This document shows positions 26,401 through 32,693 of a stretch of 36,845 bases of DNA, piece by piece (the first letter of the stretch is position 1; each line of letters begins with the position of its first letter). The stretch comes from an uncultured bacterium (GTDB lineage: Bacteria; Bacteroidota; Bacteroidia; CAILMK01), in contig CAIKRV010000025.1 in the NCBI GenBank assembly GCA_903829945.1, forward strand, positions 1-36,845, in the 5' to 3' direction. The position numbers and the translations under genes were made by a program. The notes beneath the pieces were generated by a model. It was not told the DNA's origin and made no database searches. It was given only the letters and a program-made list of their open reading frames with translations.

Positions 26401-29270
26401 TTGGTGATAGCTCCAAATCTTCAGCCATTAATCCTACGCACAAATATGATAGTGCCGGTACGTATTATGTCAGCCTGACCGTAAGTGATACTGCCGGTTG
26501 TACCCGAACTTACAACTTGGGCAGTGCCATAGTGGTGGATAGACCTGATGTAGGATTTACTGCCGATACTACCAGAGGTTGTACTTCCCTCACCGTAAAT
26601 TTTGATAATGCTACCCATGGCGTTCATAATTGGTATTGGGATTTTGGTGATGGTGCCTATTCTTACAGAAGATATCCTACGCATACGTATTCCAAAACCG
26701 GTAGCTATACCGTAACCATGTCTGCCGAACTTAATGGTTGCAAAGCCACCATAACGAAGCCGAAGTACATCAATTTGGAAAAACCTGCTGCTAATTTTAC
26801 CATCAGTCAAAATACTGCTTGTTTCCCGATTACTATTAATTTCAAAGATTCCAGCCACCGTGCTAAAACTTGGGCATGGAATTTCGGAGATAAGGATACT
26901 TCTTCCGCGCAAAATCCTAGTCATATATTTACTAAGGCACCGGCCGGTAACGTCACTTTAAATATTACCGACTCCAACGGTTGTACTGCCAGCGTATCCA
27001 AACCGGTAATTCATTACTTAAGTGCAAAATTCGCTGCTAAAAATACCAACGGTTGTGTGCCTTGGAACTCCAATTTTGTGGATTCTTCCGTAGCTGCTAC
27101 CAATTGGTTATGGAGCTTCGGTGATGGTGATACTTCCCATGCTCAAAATCCAAAACACCTGTATAAAAATGCCGGCACTTATGATATTTCTTTAGTAGTA
27201 AGTTATAATGGTCAATGTGCAGATACCATGACCAAGGTGGCATACATGTCTGCCTTTAAACCAAAAGCTGATTTTTACACCAATGATAAAGCTGCTTGTG
27301 CACCTTCATATGTGAGCTTTAAAGATACTTCTACAGATGCTACCGCATGGTACTGGGATTTTGGAGATGGCGGTAATTCATATTTGCAAAATCCTTCTCA
27401 CATTTATAATACACCTGGATTATATACTGTAAAATTGGTCATCAAAAATAAAATCGGATGTTCCGATAGTTTAATTAAGGTTAATTATATCCGTGTATTG
27501 GGTCCGATTACTTATATTAAAGCCATGGATAGCATCGCCTGCGGTATAGTAAATATGCAGTTTCATGATGCCTCTACCGGTGCGGTTTCCTGGGTATGGA
27601 ATTTCGGAGATGGCAGTACTGATTATACCGAAAATCCAACGCATACTTATACCAATACCGGAAAATATACCGTTTCTTTAATTACTAAAGATTCTACAGG
27701 ATGTAAGGCGCTTTATACCTATCCGAATAAAATTGTAATTAACCCTAAACCTTTAGCCAACTTCCATACAATTGATACCATGGGTTGCGCTCCTTATACG
27801 ATTGATTATAAAAATAACAGTTCCAATGCTACTGACTATTATTGGAATTTCGGGGATGGCTTTACTTCTACCCAAGCCTCTCCTACCCATACCTATGATT
27901 CATCCGGTGAATTTAGCATATACATGGTTGCTAAAAATCATTTGGGTTGCAGTGATACCATGAGATATGGAAAATCACTGCACGTTAATCCAAGTCCTAA
28001 GAGTGAATTCTCTGTCAATGTAGATCGTGGTTGCTCTCCATTATATATTACTTTCAAAAATCAATTCCACAGCAATCAGCAAGTGAATTTCTATTGGGAT
28101 TTTGGACATGGTATCACTTCTACGGATGAAAATCCTCAAATGACTTTCCGTACGCCGGGATTGTATGATGTGCATTTAGTCACTCAAAATAACTATGGTT
28201 GTACCGATACTACTACCAAAAAGAATTTTATTGAAGTATTCCCTACTACCCCTCCGGTAAGTAGCCATACCTTAGGAGTAAGTGTAATATCCGATACCCG
28301 CACCATATTGTTATGGGATAGTTCCAGGGTTCATAATTTCGGTGCATACAATATTTACAGATTAAATAATAGCACCGGTCAATTCGAAAAAATACAACAT
28401 ATTTTAGATCGCTTTACCACCAGCTTTATTGATAAGGATTTGAATACGCTTTACAATTCCTATACTTATAAAGTACAAACGGAAGATATGTGCGGTAATG
28501 CACTGCCTTTGGATAGCCTCATCGGACATACCACCATCAATGTAACTGCGCAAGCACGCAGAGAAAATGTATTGGTAGGATGGTCACCGTACAAGGGCTG
28601 TACCGTTTCCAAATACGAAGTATATCGTACCCAATTGGGCACTGCTGATACACAATTTGTAGGCTCAACTACTCCTGATGTAACTACTATACTTGATAGC
28701 GGATTTATCTGCCCGGTATATTATTTTTATAAAGTAAAAGCCATTTCACTATGTGGTACCAGTCTCAATTCTTGGAGCGATACTTCCGTAGCTAAACCGG
28801 AAAACTTATTAAACTTACAAAAAGTAGATATTACCCGCTCTACCGTAGTGAATGATGCCTCCGTCCTTACCGAATGGAAAGCACCGGAAATTGCTCCGAG
28901 CAAAGTAACCAAGTATCACGTATATCGATCCCTTGATAATATGAATTTTGAATTCATAGCCGCAGTGCCTAATTATCAATTGAGCTTTATTGATTCCAAT
29001 GCCAATGTGCATGCACAAAATTATTATTACAAAATAGTGCCGGTCAATAATTGTGATATTCACGGACAGGATGGTGAATACAGTTCTTCCATATTGCTTA
29101 TTGCCAGAAAGGATCGTTCAAATGAAAAGATTCTCATTAGCTGGACCCCTTATTTAAAATGGGCCAATGATGTAGACTACTATATTATTGAAAAGCAAAA
29201 TGAAGATGGCACCTGGGAAACATTCAAACAAGTAAATGGTAAAACACTTCATGCAGAAGATGAAAAGTAA
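23493..29270 (+). CDS. Giant PKD-repeat surface protein, apparently truncated at the C-terminus
   Basis: A 1925-residue exported protein. A signal peptide (residues 1-29, KKSFLLLAFSILSALGTKAA) is followed by 19 PKD-like units of about 80-85 residues. Each centres on W(D/N/S)FG(D/N/H) and NP(T/S)HxY...GxYTV, and most open with a GC and close with NGC, suggesting disulfides. A Gly/Thr linker (GSAGTTTTGGGSKRSN) lies near residue 770, between units 9 and 10. From about residue 1590 there are roughly four fibronectin-type units (WDSSRVHNFGAYNIYR, VGWSPYKGC, EWKAPEIAPSKVTKYHVYR, ISWTPYLKWANDVDYYIIEK). Such proteins in gliding Bacteroidota are adhesins exported by the type IX system and end in a CHU_C-type domain. 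Here the chain stops within the last unit and no such domain is present. Confidence 0.9.
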   Translation: MNQIFTNPLKKSFLLLAFSILSALGTKAAVTASFSVSDTVGCIPLTIKFTNGSSGATSYYWDFGNGNTSSLTSPSNVYTVSGTYTVKLIAKDASGNKDSVIKTSLIRVVADPNADFSAKDTTVCPGTAVNFVNNSTNASAYIWDFGDGNSSTSKNPSHSYSNPGYYTIKLIAKNAYGCDDALSKSNYIYIYSTPTSKFTSSSTFVCDTTKSFTLTDKTSSAYSWKWDFGDGTSSTTQNPSHKYSSPGTYTIKLTTTNANGCSGTTTMSNYLTVDSITAPTFSASATSGCNPFTTIFKTSSAKSYSWDFGDSSTSTLQSPSHVYKKDGTYTVTLSIINSNGCNRTISKSSYITVNKNPDASFTVKTTKACKYDGIQFNASAGSSNKFVWDFGDGSQSKLQNPTHEYITPGSYTVMLKVSNSNGCSAIDTIKNAVTIVSPTTKFTVSKTTGCNPLTVTFQDSSVSASKWYWDFGDSSTSTSQNPTHKYTALGTYNVSLIAENSFGCKDTLIKKSYITVANLPTTYTTPSPVKTCAPYSATFSDPSTGSTSWYWDFGDSTTSTDSMPTHIYKNAGTYTASLVATKANGCKLVISKYKTFILKGATAAFSLKSTTCPPFAAAFKDSTSNIKSYFWNFGDGTYSNMQSPTHTYSTGGYYTVTHTITTKDGCTNTNVQNNVVYFSPFEASFSFVELDSTFPQRVQFTGKAKGATAYSWDFGDTSTSTVLSPLHKYKYKKDYTVNFTITNPTCTLTVAGTVYNVTTPPNGTKTKGSAGTTTTGGGSKRSNSKILSCAPVSVDFKDTSSAGTSWLWNFGDSTTSTSQNPTHRYTKAGIYDVSVIVKNKNGKVDTTVYKKYIQVNAPLARFNLTQLNSCQYATLMLKDSSVNAASSYWDFGNGDTASGTKVKYAYGVDGKTYTVSLMVMDTIGCISTASKNIVAGAVNAVSVNKVNACYSDTMKFKSNLSNFSKYSWNFGDSSKSSAINPTHKYDSAGTYYVSLTVSDTAGCTRTYNLGSAIVVDRPDVGFTADTTRGCTSLTVNFDNATHGVHNWYWDFGDGAYSYRRYPTHTYSKTGSYTVTMSAELNGCKATITKPKYINLEKPAANFTISQNTACFPITINFKDSSHRAKTWAWNFGDKDTSSAQNPSHIFTKAPAGNVTLNITDSNGCTASVSKPVIHYLSAKFAAKNTNGCVPWNSNFVDSSVAATNWLWSFGDGDTSHAQNPKHLYKNAGTYDISLVVSYNGQCADTMTKVAYMSAFKPKADFYTNDKAACAPSYVSFKDTSTDATAWYWDFGDGGNSYLQNPSHIYNTPGLYTVKLVIKNKIGCSDSLIKVNYIRVLGPITYIKAMDSIACGIVNMQFHDASTGAVSWVWNFGDGSTDYTENPTHTYTNTGKYTVSLITKDSTGCKALYTYPNKIVINPKPLANFHTIDTMGCAPYTIDYKNNSSNATDYYWNFGDGFTSTQASPTHTYDSSGEFSIYMVAKNHLGCSDTMRYGKSLHVNPSPKSEFSVNVDRGCSPLYITFKNQFHSNQQVNFYWDFGHGITSTDENPQMTFRTPGLYDVHLVTQNNYGCTDTTTKKNFIEVFPTTPPVSSHTLGVSVISDTRTILLWDSSRVHNFGAYNIYRLNNSTGQFEKIQHILDRFTTSFIDKDLNTLYNSYTYKVQTEDMCGNALPLDSLIGHTTINVTAQARRENVLVGWSPYKGCTVSKYEVYRTQLGTADTQFVGSTTPDVTTILDSGFICPVYYFYKVKAISLCGTSLNSWSDTSVAKPENLLNLQKVDITRSTVVNDASVLTEWKAPEIAPSKVTKYHVYRSLDNMNFEFIAAVPNYQLSFIDSNANVHAQNYYYKIVPVNNCDIHGQDGEYSSSILLIARKDRSNEKILISWTPYLKWANDVDYYIIEKQNEDGTWETFKQVNGKTLHAEDEK

Positions 29271-29306
29271 TACATCGATTATCGCGTAATTCTCTCGCGT
29301 TCTCTT

Positions 29307-29345
29307 TAGAAGCCCTGTCCTCATGGATGGGGCTTCTATTTTTAC
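29307..29345 (+). terminator. Terminator after the PKD gene
   Basis: Stem TAGAAGCCC (29307-29315) pairing with GGGCTTCTA (29330-29338), with an inner TCC/GGA pairing in the loop, followed by TTTTTA. The left arm includes the TAG that would end the frame 12 codons beyond the PKD stop. Confidence 0.75.
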
Positions 29346-29633
29346 CATAATGATAAACTTTTTGTAGTCCCATTAACTGCTAAAATGTTGGAAGGCCCTA
29401 ATACCTAGGCTATTTTTAAATACATTAATGGATTTCTACTACAAATTCAAGCATTTCTAACCTGGTCATAAATAATTTATCTTTCTCCTTTATTCTTTTT
29501 TATATACTGTTATACAACAAGTTACAAAACATTCTCCCCTATATACCCGCTTTGAAAGTCAACAAAAAAATAAAAAACCTTACAACTGAATGAGTTTTTA
29601 TAAGCTTGTATTATTAGCCCCTTCCGCCGGATA
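29346..29633. other. Intergenic stretch, nothing recognised
   Basis: About 290 AT-rich bases behind the PKD terminator. No coding remnant of a CHU_C-type sorting domain was seen in the frames examined, and no RNA gene or strong hairpin. Confidence 0.5.
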
Positions 29634-29641
29634 TAGCTTTG
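29634..29641 (+). promoter_or_regulatory. -7 promoter element of the following gene
   Basis: TAGCTTTG followed by TATCAT, 50 bases before ATG 29692. The same string TTTGTATCAT also follows the promoter element at 30957-30964. Confidence 0.6.
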
Positions 29642-29691
29642 TATCATAACAACGATAAAAAAATTAAATCACTGAATAAACATTTACAATT

Positions 29692-30612
29692 ATGAGTAAG
29701 CGCTCCTACATTCATTTAGCCACCCAACAAAGAATGCTCTTGTCACGCAAGACATTGATCATCGGGTGCTCCGTAATTGCCATCGCTACTGCCGGTATTA
29801 CCTTATGGCAGCTTTCAAATTCTGAAAGAAGTATGGCAAGTACATTAAAGACTGAAGCTAAACATATGCAAGTTTTAGCTACAGCTTCTGAAAATACCGG
29901 TGCCGCTACAGCTCGTAGTGCCAGTATAGAGAAACAATTAAATGCCGCTACCGCCACTGAAAAGGCTGCTGCTGCTGCCTATACGACCACCGAAGCGAAA
30001 GCATTTGTGGCATCCATGGCTACTGAAGAACAAGCTTTGGACATTGTAGCAAAACAATTATCCGAAGATTTTAATGGCAGAAATTTTGCCGTAATGATGG
30101 AAACGCCTGCCGGCAAAGTTGATCTTAAAACAACTTATACCTATCCCGGACGTCCTGACTTGAGCAGAGACGAGTTGGCAGCCCTTCGTGAAAGCAATCG
30201 CAATAACAGTGCTCCGGCTGCGCTGACCGCCTCTAATGAAGCTCCTACGCCTGATTTATCCGCGAATGATAATAATAATGGCTTGCGTAAGTTTGAGGTA
30301 GTAAGTGCCGATCAGGTAGCGATGCAAAGCGTGAACCTTCAAAAATTCGACATTAAACGTAAATTTAATACCGTACTTCTTTCCTGGAATACCGGTACTG
30401 AAAAATACAATGACTTCTTTGCTATTGAAAAAAGCACGGATGGCAAAACGTTCAAAGAAATCGGACGTGTAAACGGTGCAGGCGACTACAAAAACAATTT
30501 ATTATATGCTTTTGTAGATAGAAATCCTTCCGAAGGAGCTGCCTGGTACCGCATTCGTCAATTCGATTTCAGCGGCAATGAAAAGACCTTCCCTGCAAAG
30601 AAAGTGAAATAA
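29692..30612 (+). CDS. Membrane-anchored protein with a C-terminal beta domain of the T9SS-cargo type
   Basis: A 306-residue protein. Residues about 18-40 (KTLIIGCSVIAIATAGITLW) form one membrane helix preceded by basic residues, so it is probably an inner-membrane anchor with the rest in the periplasm. Residues 45-110 are Ala/Thr/Glu-rich and probably helical. The last 90 residues (LLSWNTGTEKYNDFFAIEKS, then TDGKTFKEIG and AWYRIRQFDFSGNEKTF) match the fibronectin-like domain that usually stands right before a type IX secretion sorting domain. Here the chain stops at KKVK without that sorting domain. The function is unknown; its place behind the PKD gene suggests a surface or secretion role. 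Confidence 0.75.
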   Translation: MSKRSYIHLATQQRMLLSRKTLIIGCSVIAIATAGITLWQLSNSERSMASTLKTEAKHMQVLATASENTGAATARSASIEKQLNAATATEKAAAAAYTTTEAKAFVASMATEEQALDIVAKQLSEDFNGRNFAVMMETPAGKVDLKTTYTYPGRPDLSRDELAALRESNRNNSAPAALTASNEAPTPDLSANDNNNGLRKFEVVSADQVAMQSVNLQKFDIKRKFNTVLLSWNTGTEKYNDFFAIEKSTDGKTFKEIGRVNGAGDYKNNLLYAFVDRNPSEGAAWYRIRQFDFSGNEKTFPAKKVK

Positions 30613-30733
30613 ATATACTGCGCAATTGCCCGGCGCATTTATCCACTGAGCGTTTCCAATAAACCAATGAAACCAGGCGATGCGAAAGTGAGTTCAAGGG
30701 CAGTTTAGAGGTTTAAATGATTAATTAGTACTT

Positions 30734-30761
30734 AAATCCGGCTTAGGCCGGATTTTTGTTT
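30734..30761 (+). terminator. Rho-independent terminator
   Basis: A 9-bp stem AAATCCGGC (30734-30742) and GCCGGATTT (30747-30755) with a TTAG loop and a T-rich tail, 120 bases behind the stop at 30612. The bases in between hold only a short GC-rich hairpin near 30618-30640. Confidence 0.8.
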
Positions 30762-30935
30762 TACCCCCTCACCCTACCTCAATAAATGGCGCAACTATAT
30801 TGCATATATTTAAAAATCAACGTTTTAAATTAATAACCTGTTTATTTTGGAAACTATTTTTAAGCATAAAGTTTCCGCTAATTCCCGTATTCGTCCGTTT
30901 ATTAATCAAAACCCGCCATTGCTTCATTCCGGCTT

Positions 30936-30964
30936 TTTGAGGCACTTTAGTCGCCGTAAGTTTG
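30936..30964 (+). promoter_or_regulatory. Promoter of the thioredoxin-fold gene
   Basis: TTTG (30936-30939) and TAAGTTTG (30957-30964) with a 17-base gap, 53 bases before the ATG at 31018. The remainder of the 405-base gap (30613-31017) holds the terminator at 30734 and otherwise nothing recognisable. Confidence 0.7.
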
Positions 30965-31017
30965 TATCATCATTTAGATAAAACGTAAACACAAGGAACA
31001 ATTAAACAATTAAACTC

Positions 31018-31470
31018 ATGAAATTATCTTCACTACTCGTCGCCCTTTTAACCTTAATCGCAGTATCCCTATTCACTATATCATTTAAAAGTGGTAGCAA
31101 AGCAGCCAGCACCCGTTTTATGGAATGGAAATGGAGTGATGTAGAACACCAGGCAGAGCTGCGCAACAAACCGATATTTGTATTTGTAGGCGCTACCTAT
31201 TGCAATATCAGCGCGCGTATGAATTTTACTTTCCGCAACAAAGAAGTAGGAGCCGTACTTAATGAAAACTTTATTTGCAATAAAATGTTCAGCGATGATG
31301 GCATCTTAAACAATTTAAGAGCCAGCAACTGGGGCGTAACCACAGTACCGACCTATTTATTCTTTACCCCAAAAGGAAAATTAGTGTACAAATCAGAAGG
31401 ATATAAAGACAAAGACAATATGTTGGCAGAAATAGAAATTGCCATGAAAAAAATCAACGAGTCAAAATAA
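31018..31470 (+). CDS. Exported thioredoxin-fold protein with a CxxS motif
   Basis: A 150-residue protein with an N-terminal hydrophobic segment (SLLVALLTLIAVSLFTISF), a signal peptide or anchor, followed by a thioredoxin fold. It has KPIFVFVGATYC leading to C62-N-I-S65 in the active-site position, the cis-proline loop VTTVPTYLFFTPKG, and a C-terminal helix. Family members normally have CxxC; the second cysteine is Ser here, so it may act as an isomerase, a monothiol protein or a chaperone rather than a dithiol oxidoreductase. One more Cys (FICNKMF) lies near residue 87. It sits between a good promoter and a strong terminator. Confidence 0.85.
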   Translation: MKLSSLLVALLTLIAVSLFTISFKSGSKAASTRFMEWKWSDVEHQAELRNKPIFVFVGATYCNISARMNFTFRNKEVGAVLNENFICNKMFSDDGILNNLRASNWGVTTVPTYLFFTPKGKLVYKSEGYKDKDNMLAEIEIAMKKINESK

Positions 31471-31493
31471 TCCCCCCCAATAAACACACGTAC

Positions 31494-31523
31494 AAGGCGC
31501 CCCGTAAGGCGCCTTTTTTTTTA
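31494..31523 (+). terminator. Rho-independent terminator
   Basis: AAGGCGCC (31494-31501) pairs with GGCGCCTT (31508-31515), loop of 6, followed by a run of T. Confidence 0.88.
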
Positions 31524-31579
31524 CAACAATAAGTGTTTAATAAATATTCCGGATTTTATCTACACGTTATTGCTAGTGA

Positions 31580-31616
31580 TCACTCACGACAAATCTTCGG
31601 AAGGGAGAATGAGTGA
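31580..31616. repeat. Short inverted repeat
   Basis: TCACTCA (31580-31586) and TGAGTGA (31610-31616) flank a loop with CTTCGGAAG, followed by GCGAGGGG. The right end resembles the GCGAGCGAGGG next to the palindromic repeat at 32466-32488, so it may be a decayed relative. Confidence 0.3.
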
Positions 31617-31649
31617 GCGAGGGGTAATAATTTTCTATTCAGAAATTAC

Positions 31650-32195
31650 TTATTGTTGCTTAAAATCAAATTGTCCATCTGTAATATGAACCACTTCGCT
31701 TCCCCCAACTAATTTCGCATCAAATGAAAATGTCCCGGAATAGATTTTGTTTTTTAAGTCACATTTTTTCAAAGTAATATTTCCATTGTAAATTGAATCT
31801 GTGAGATAATCTTTATTATCAGGAATTTGGTAGTAATATTGAGCCTGTCCGCCATTTTTACCTCCAAAATTAAACGTACCAACCCCTGTGACATTTGGTA
31901 CATTTGATATCCATATGTCACCCTCAATTCCGGAGGATGTTTTTCCTCCGCCAACACCAAATAATTTTGTACTGGGGTTATAGCCACCGGAAATGTTATC
32001 TTGAATTAAATCACCACCACCATTTACCCATATCTTACCATTTATTTTACAAGCAAAAGTATTGGCTCCATTTTCAGTGTAAGGTGGCATTTGATCTGAA
32101 AGTGATGAAGAACTGCTTAGAGTGCTTTTTTTACATGAACTTGAAGAAAGGAGTAATAAATATAATGGAATTGCAATTACCTTAAGATGTTTCAT
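31650..32195 (-). CDS. Small lipoprotein, DUF6252-like
   Basis: A 181-residue protein with a lipoprotein signal (MKHLKVIAIPLYLLLLSSSS, then C21 followed by KK) and a Ser-rich linker. The mature part begins with FACKINGKIWVNGG, the opening strand pattern of small Bacteroidota lipoproteins such as DUF6252, and continues as a glycine-rich beta protein with GVGTFNFGGKNGGQAQYYY and a final GTFSFDAKL...ITDGQFDF. The function is unknown; the family is usually found on the cell surface. It stands alone, transcribed away from the repeat cluster at 32257. Confidence 0.7.
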   Translation of the reverse strand: MKHLKVIAIPLYLLLLSSSSCKKSTLSSSSSLSDQMPPYTENGANTFACKINGKIWVNGGGDLIQDNISGGYNPSTKLFGVGGGKTSSGIEGDIWISNVPNVTGVGTFNFGGKNGGQAQYYYQIPDNKDYLTDSIYNGNITLKKCDLKNKIYSGTFSFDAKLVGGSEVVHITDGQFDFKQQ

Positions 32196-32256
32196 TAATA
32201 TTCGATTAAAATGGGTAATTTGACATGTTTTTTTATCTTTAGTGCGGACAAACCTC

Positions 32257-32335
32257 GCTCGCGCGAGAGTTAGCGATAGCGCTCTCGTGTGTTAATAATA
32301 GGGCGGTCTCCGACCGCAAGCTACGAAAAACTCTG
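32257..32335 (+). repeat. Palindromic GC-rich repeat, copy A
   Basis: The core at 32257-32293 (GCTCGCGCGAGAG ... GCGCTCTCGTGTG) is itself partly palindromic. It is followed by GTTAATAATAGGGC, a hairpin GCGGTC-TCC-GACCGC (32303-32317) and AAGCTACGAAAAA. It is nearly identical over the core to the inverse complement of copy B and is related over about 90 bases to copy C at 36432. Confidence 0.85.
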
Positions 32336-32406
32336 CAAAAAATAAAAATAATATTTAACTTGCTTTTGATTTGTAAAAATGGATGATAAGAATCCTTTGG
32401 ATTATT

Positions 32407-32466
32407 GCGGTTAAAAACCGCCTGATTTTGTACACACGAGAGCGCTTCGCTAACTCTCGCGCGAGC
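32407..32466 (-). repeat. Palindromic GC-rich repeat, copy B (inverted)
   Basis: The core at 32432-32466 is the inverse complement of copy A with one base missing. Next to it, at the position equivalent to copy A's hairpin, lies GCGGTT-AAA-AACCGC (32407-32421). A and B thus face each other across about 140 bases as a MITE-like or BIME-like pair. Bases 32467-32693 behind it are AT-rich and show nothing else. Confidence 0.85.
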
Positions 32467-32693
32467 TAAGGACTTGGTGCGAGCGAGGGCCTTTTGTACA
32501 AAAATAAACCACGGATATTTATTTTATTATTAGGACGTCTATAAACATTAAAATCCAAGTGACTTATTTCATAATAAAACTTAAGTTGTTTTTAAGAATA
32601 ATGATTTAGATTACTTACATAATAGGCTTGATAAATTATGAGGTAATATCACTTTGTAAGACTTTCAAAAGGTAAATACAAATTTCTCATAGT

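Noticed and set aside
26421-26924. A 167-codon open frame antisense to the PKD gene
   Set aside because: It mirrors the repetitive, Thr/Ser-rich PKD coding sequence and has no promoter or family resemblance; it is a shadow of the sense frame.
23493-29270. PKD repeats as tandem DNA repeats or CRISPR-like array
   Set aside because: The periodicity of about 240-255 bases is explained by protein domains with conserved WDFGD and NPTHxY codons.
29307-29340. A tRNA-like hairpin behind the PKD gene
   Set aside because: Only one stem followed by T residues; no cloverleaf or anticodon arm. It is a terminator.
29692-30612. A type IX secretion sorting domain at the end of this protein
   Set aside because: The sequence stops right after the beta module; the conserved final motifs of such sorting domains are not present, and a membrane helix takes the place of a cleavable signal.
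32257-32466. Repeats A and B as a CRISPR array
   Set aside because: Only two copies in opposite orientation, each internally palindromic, without regular spacers or cas genes.
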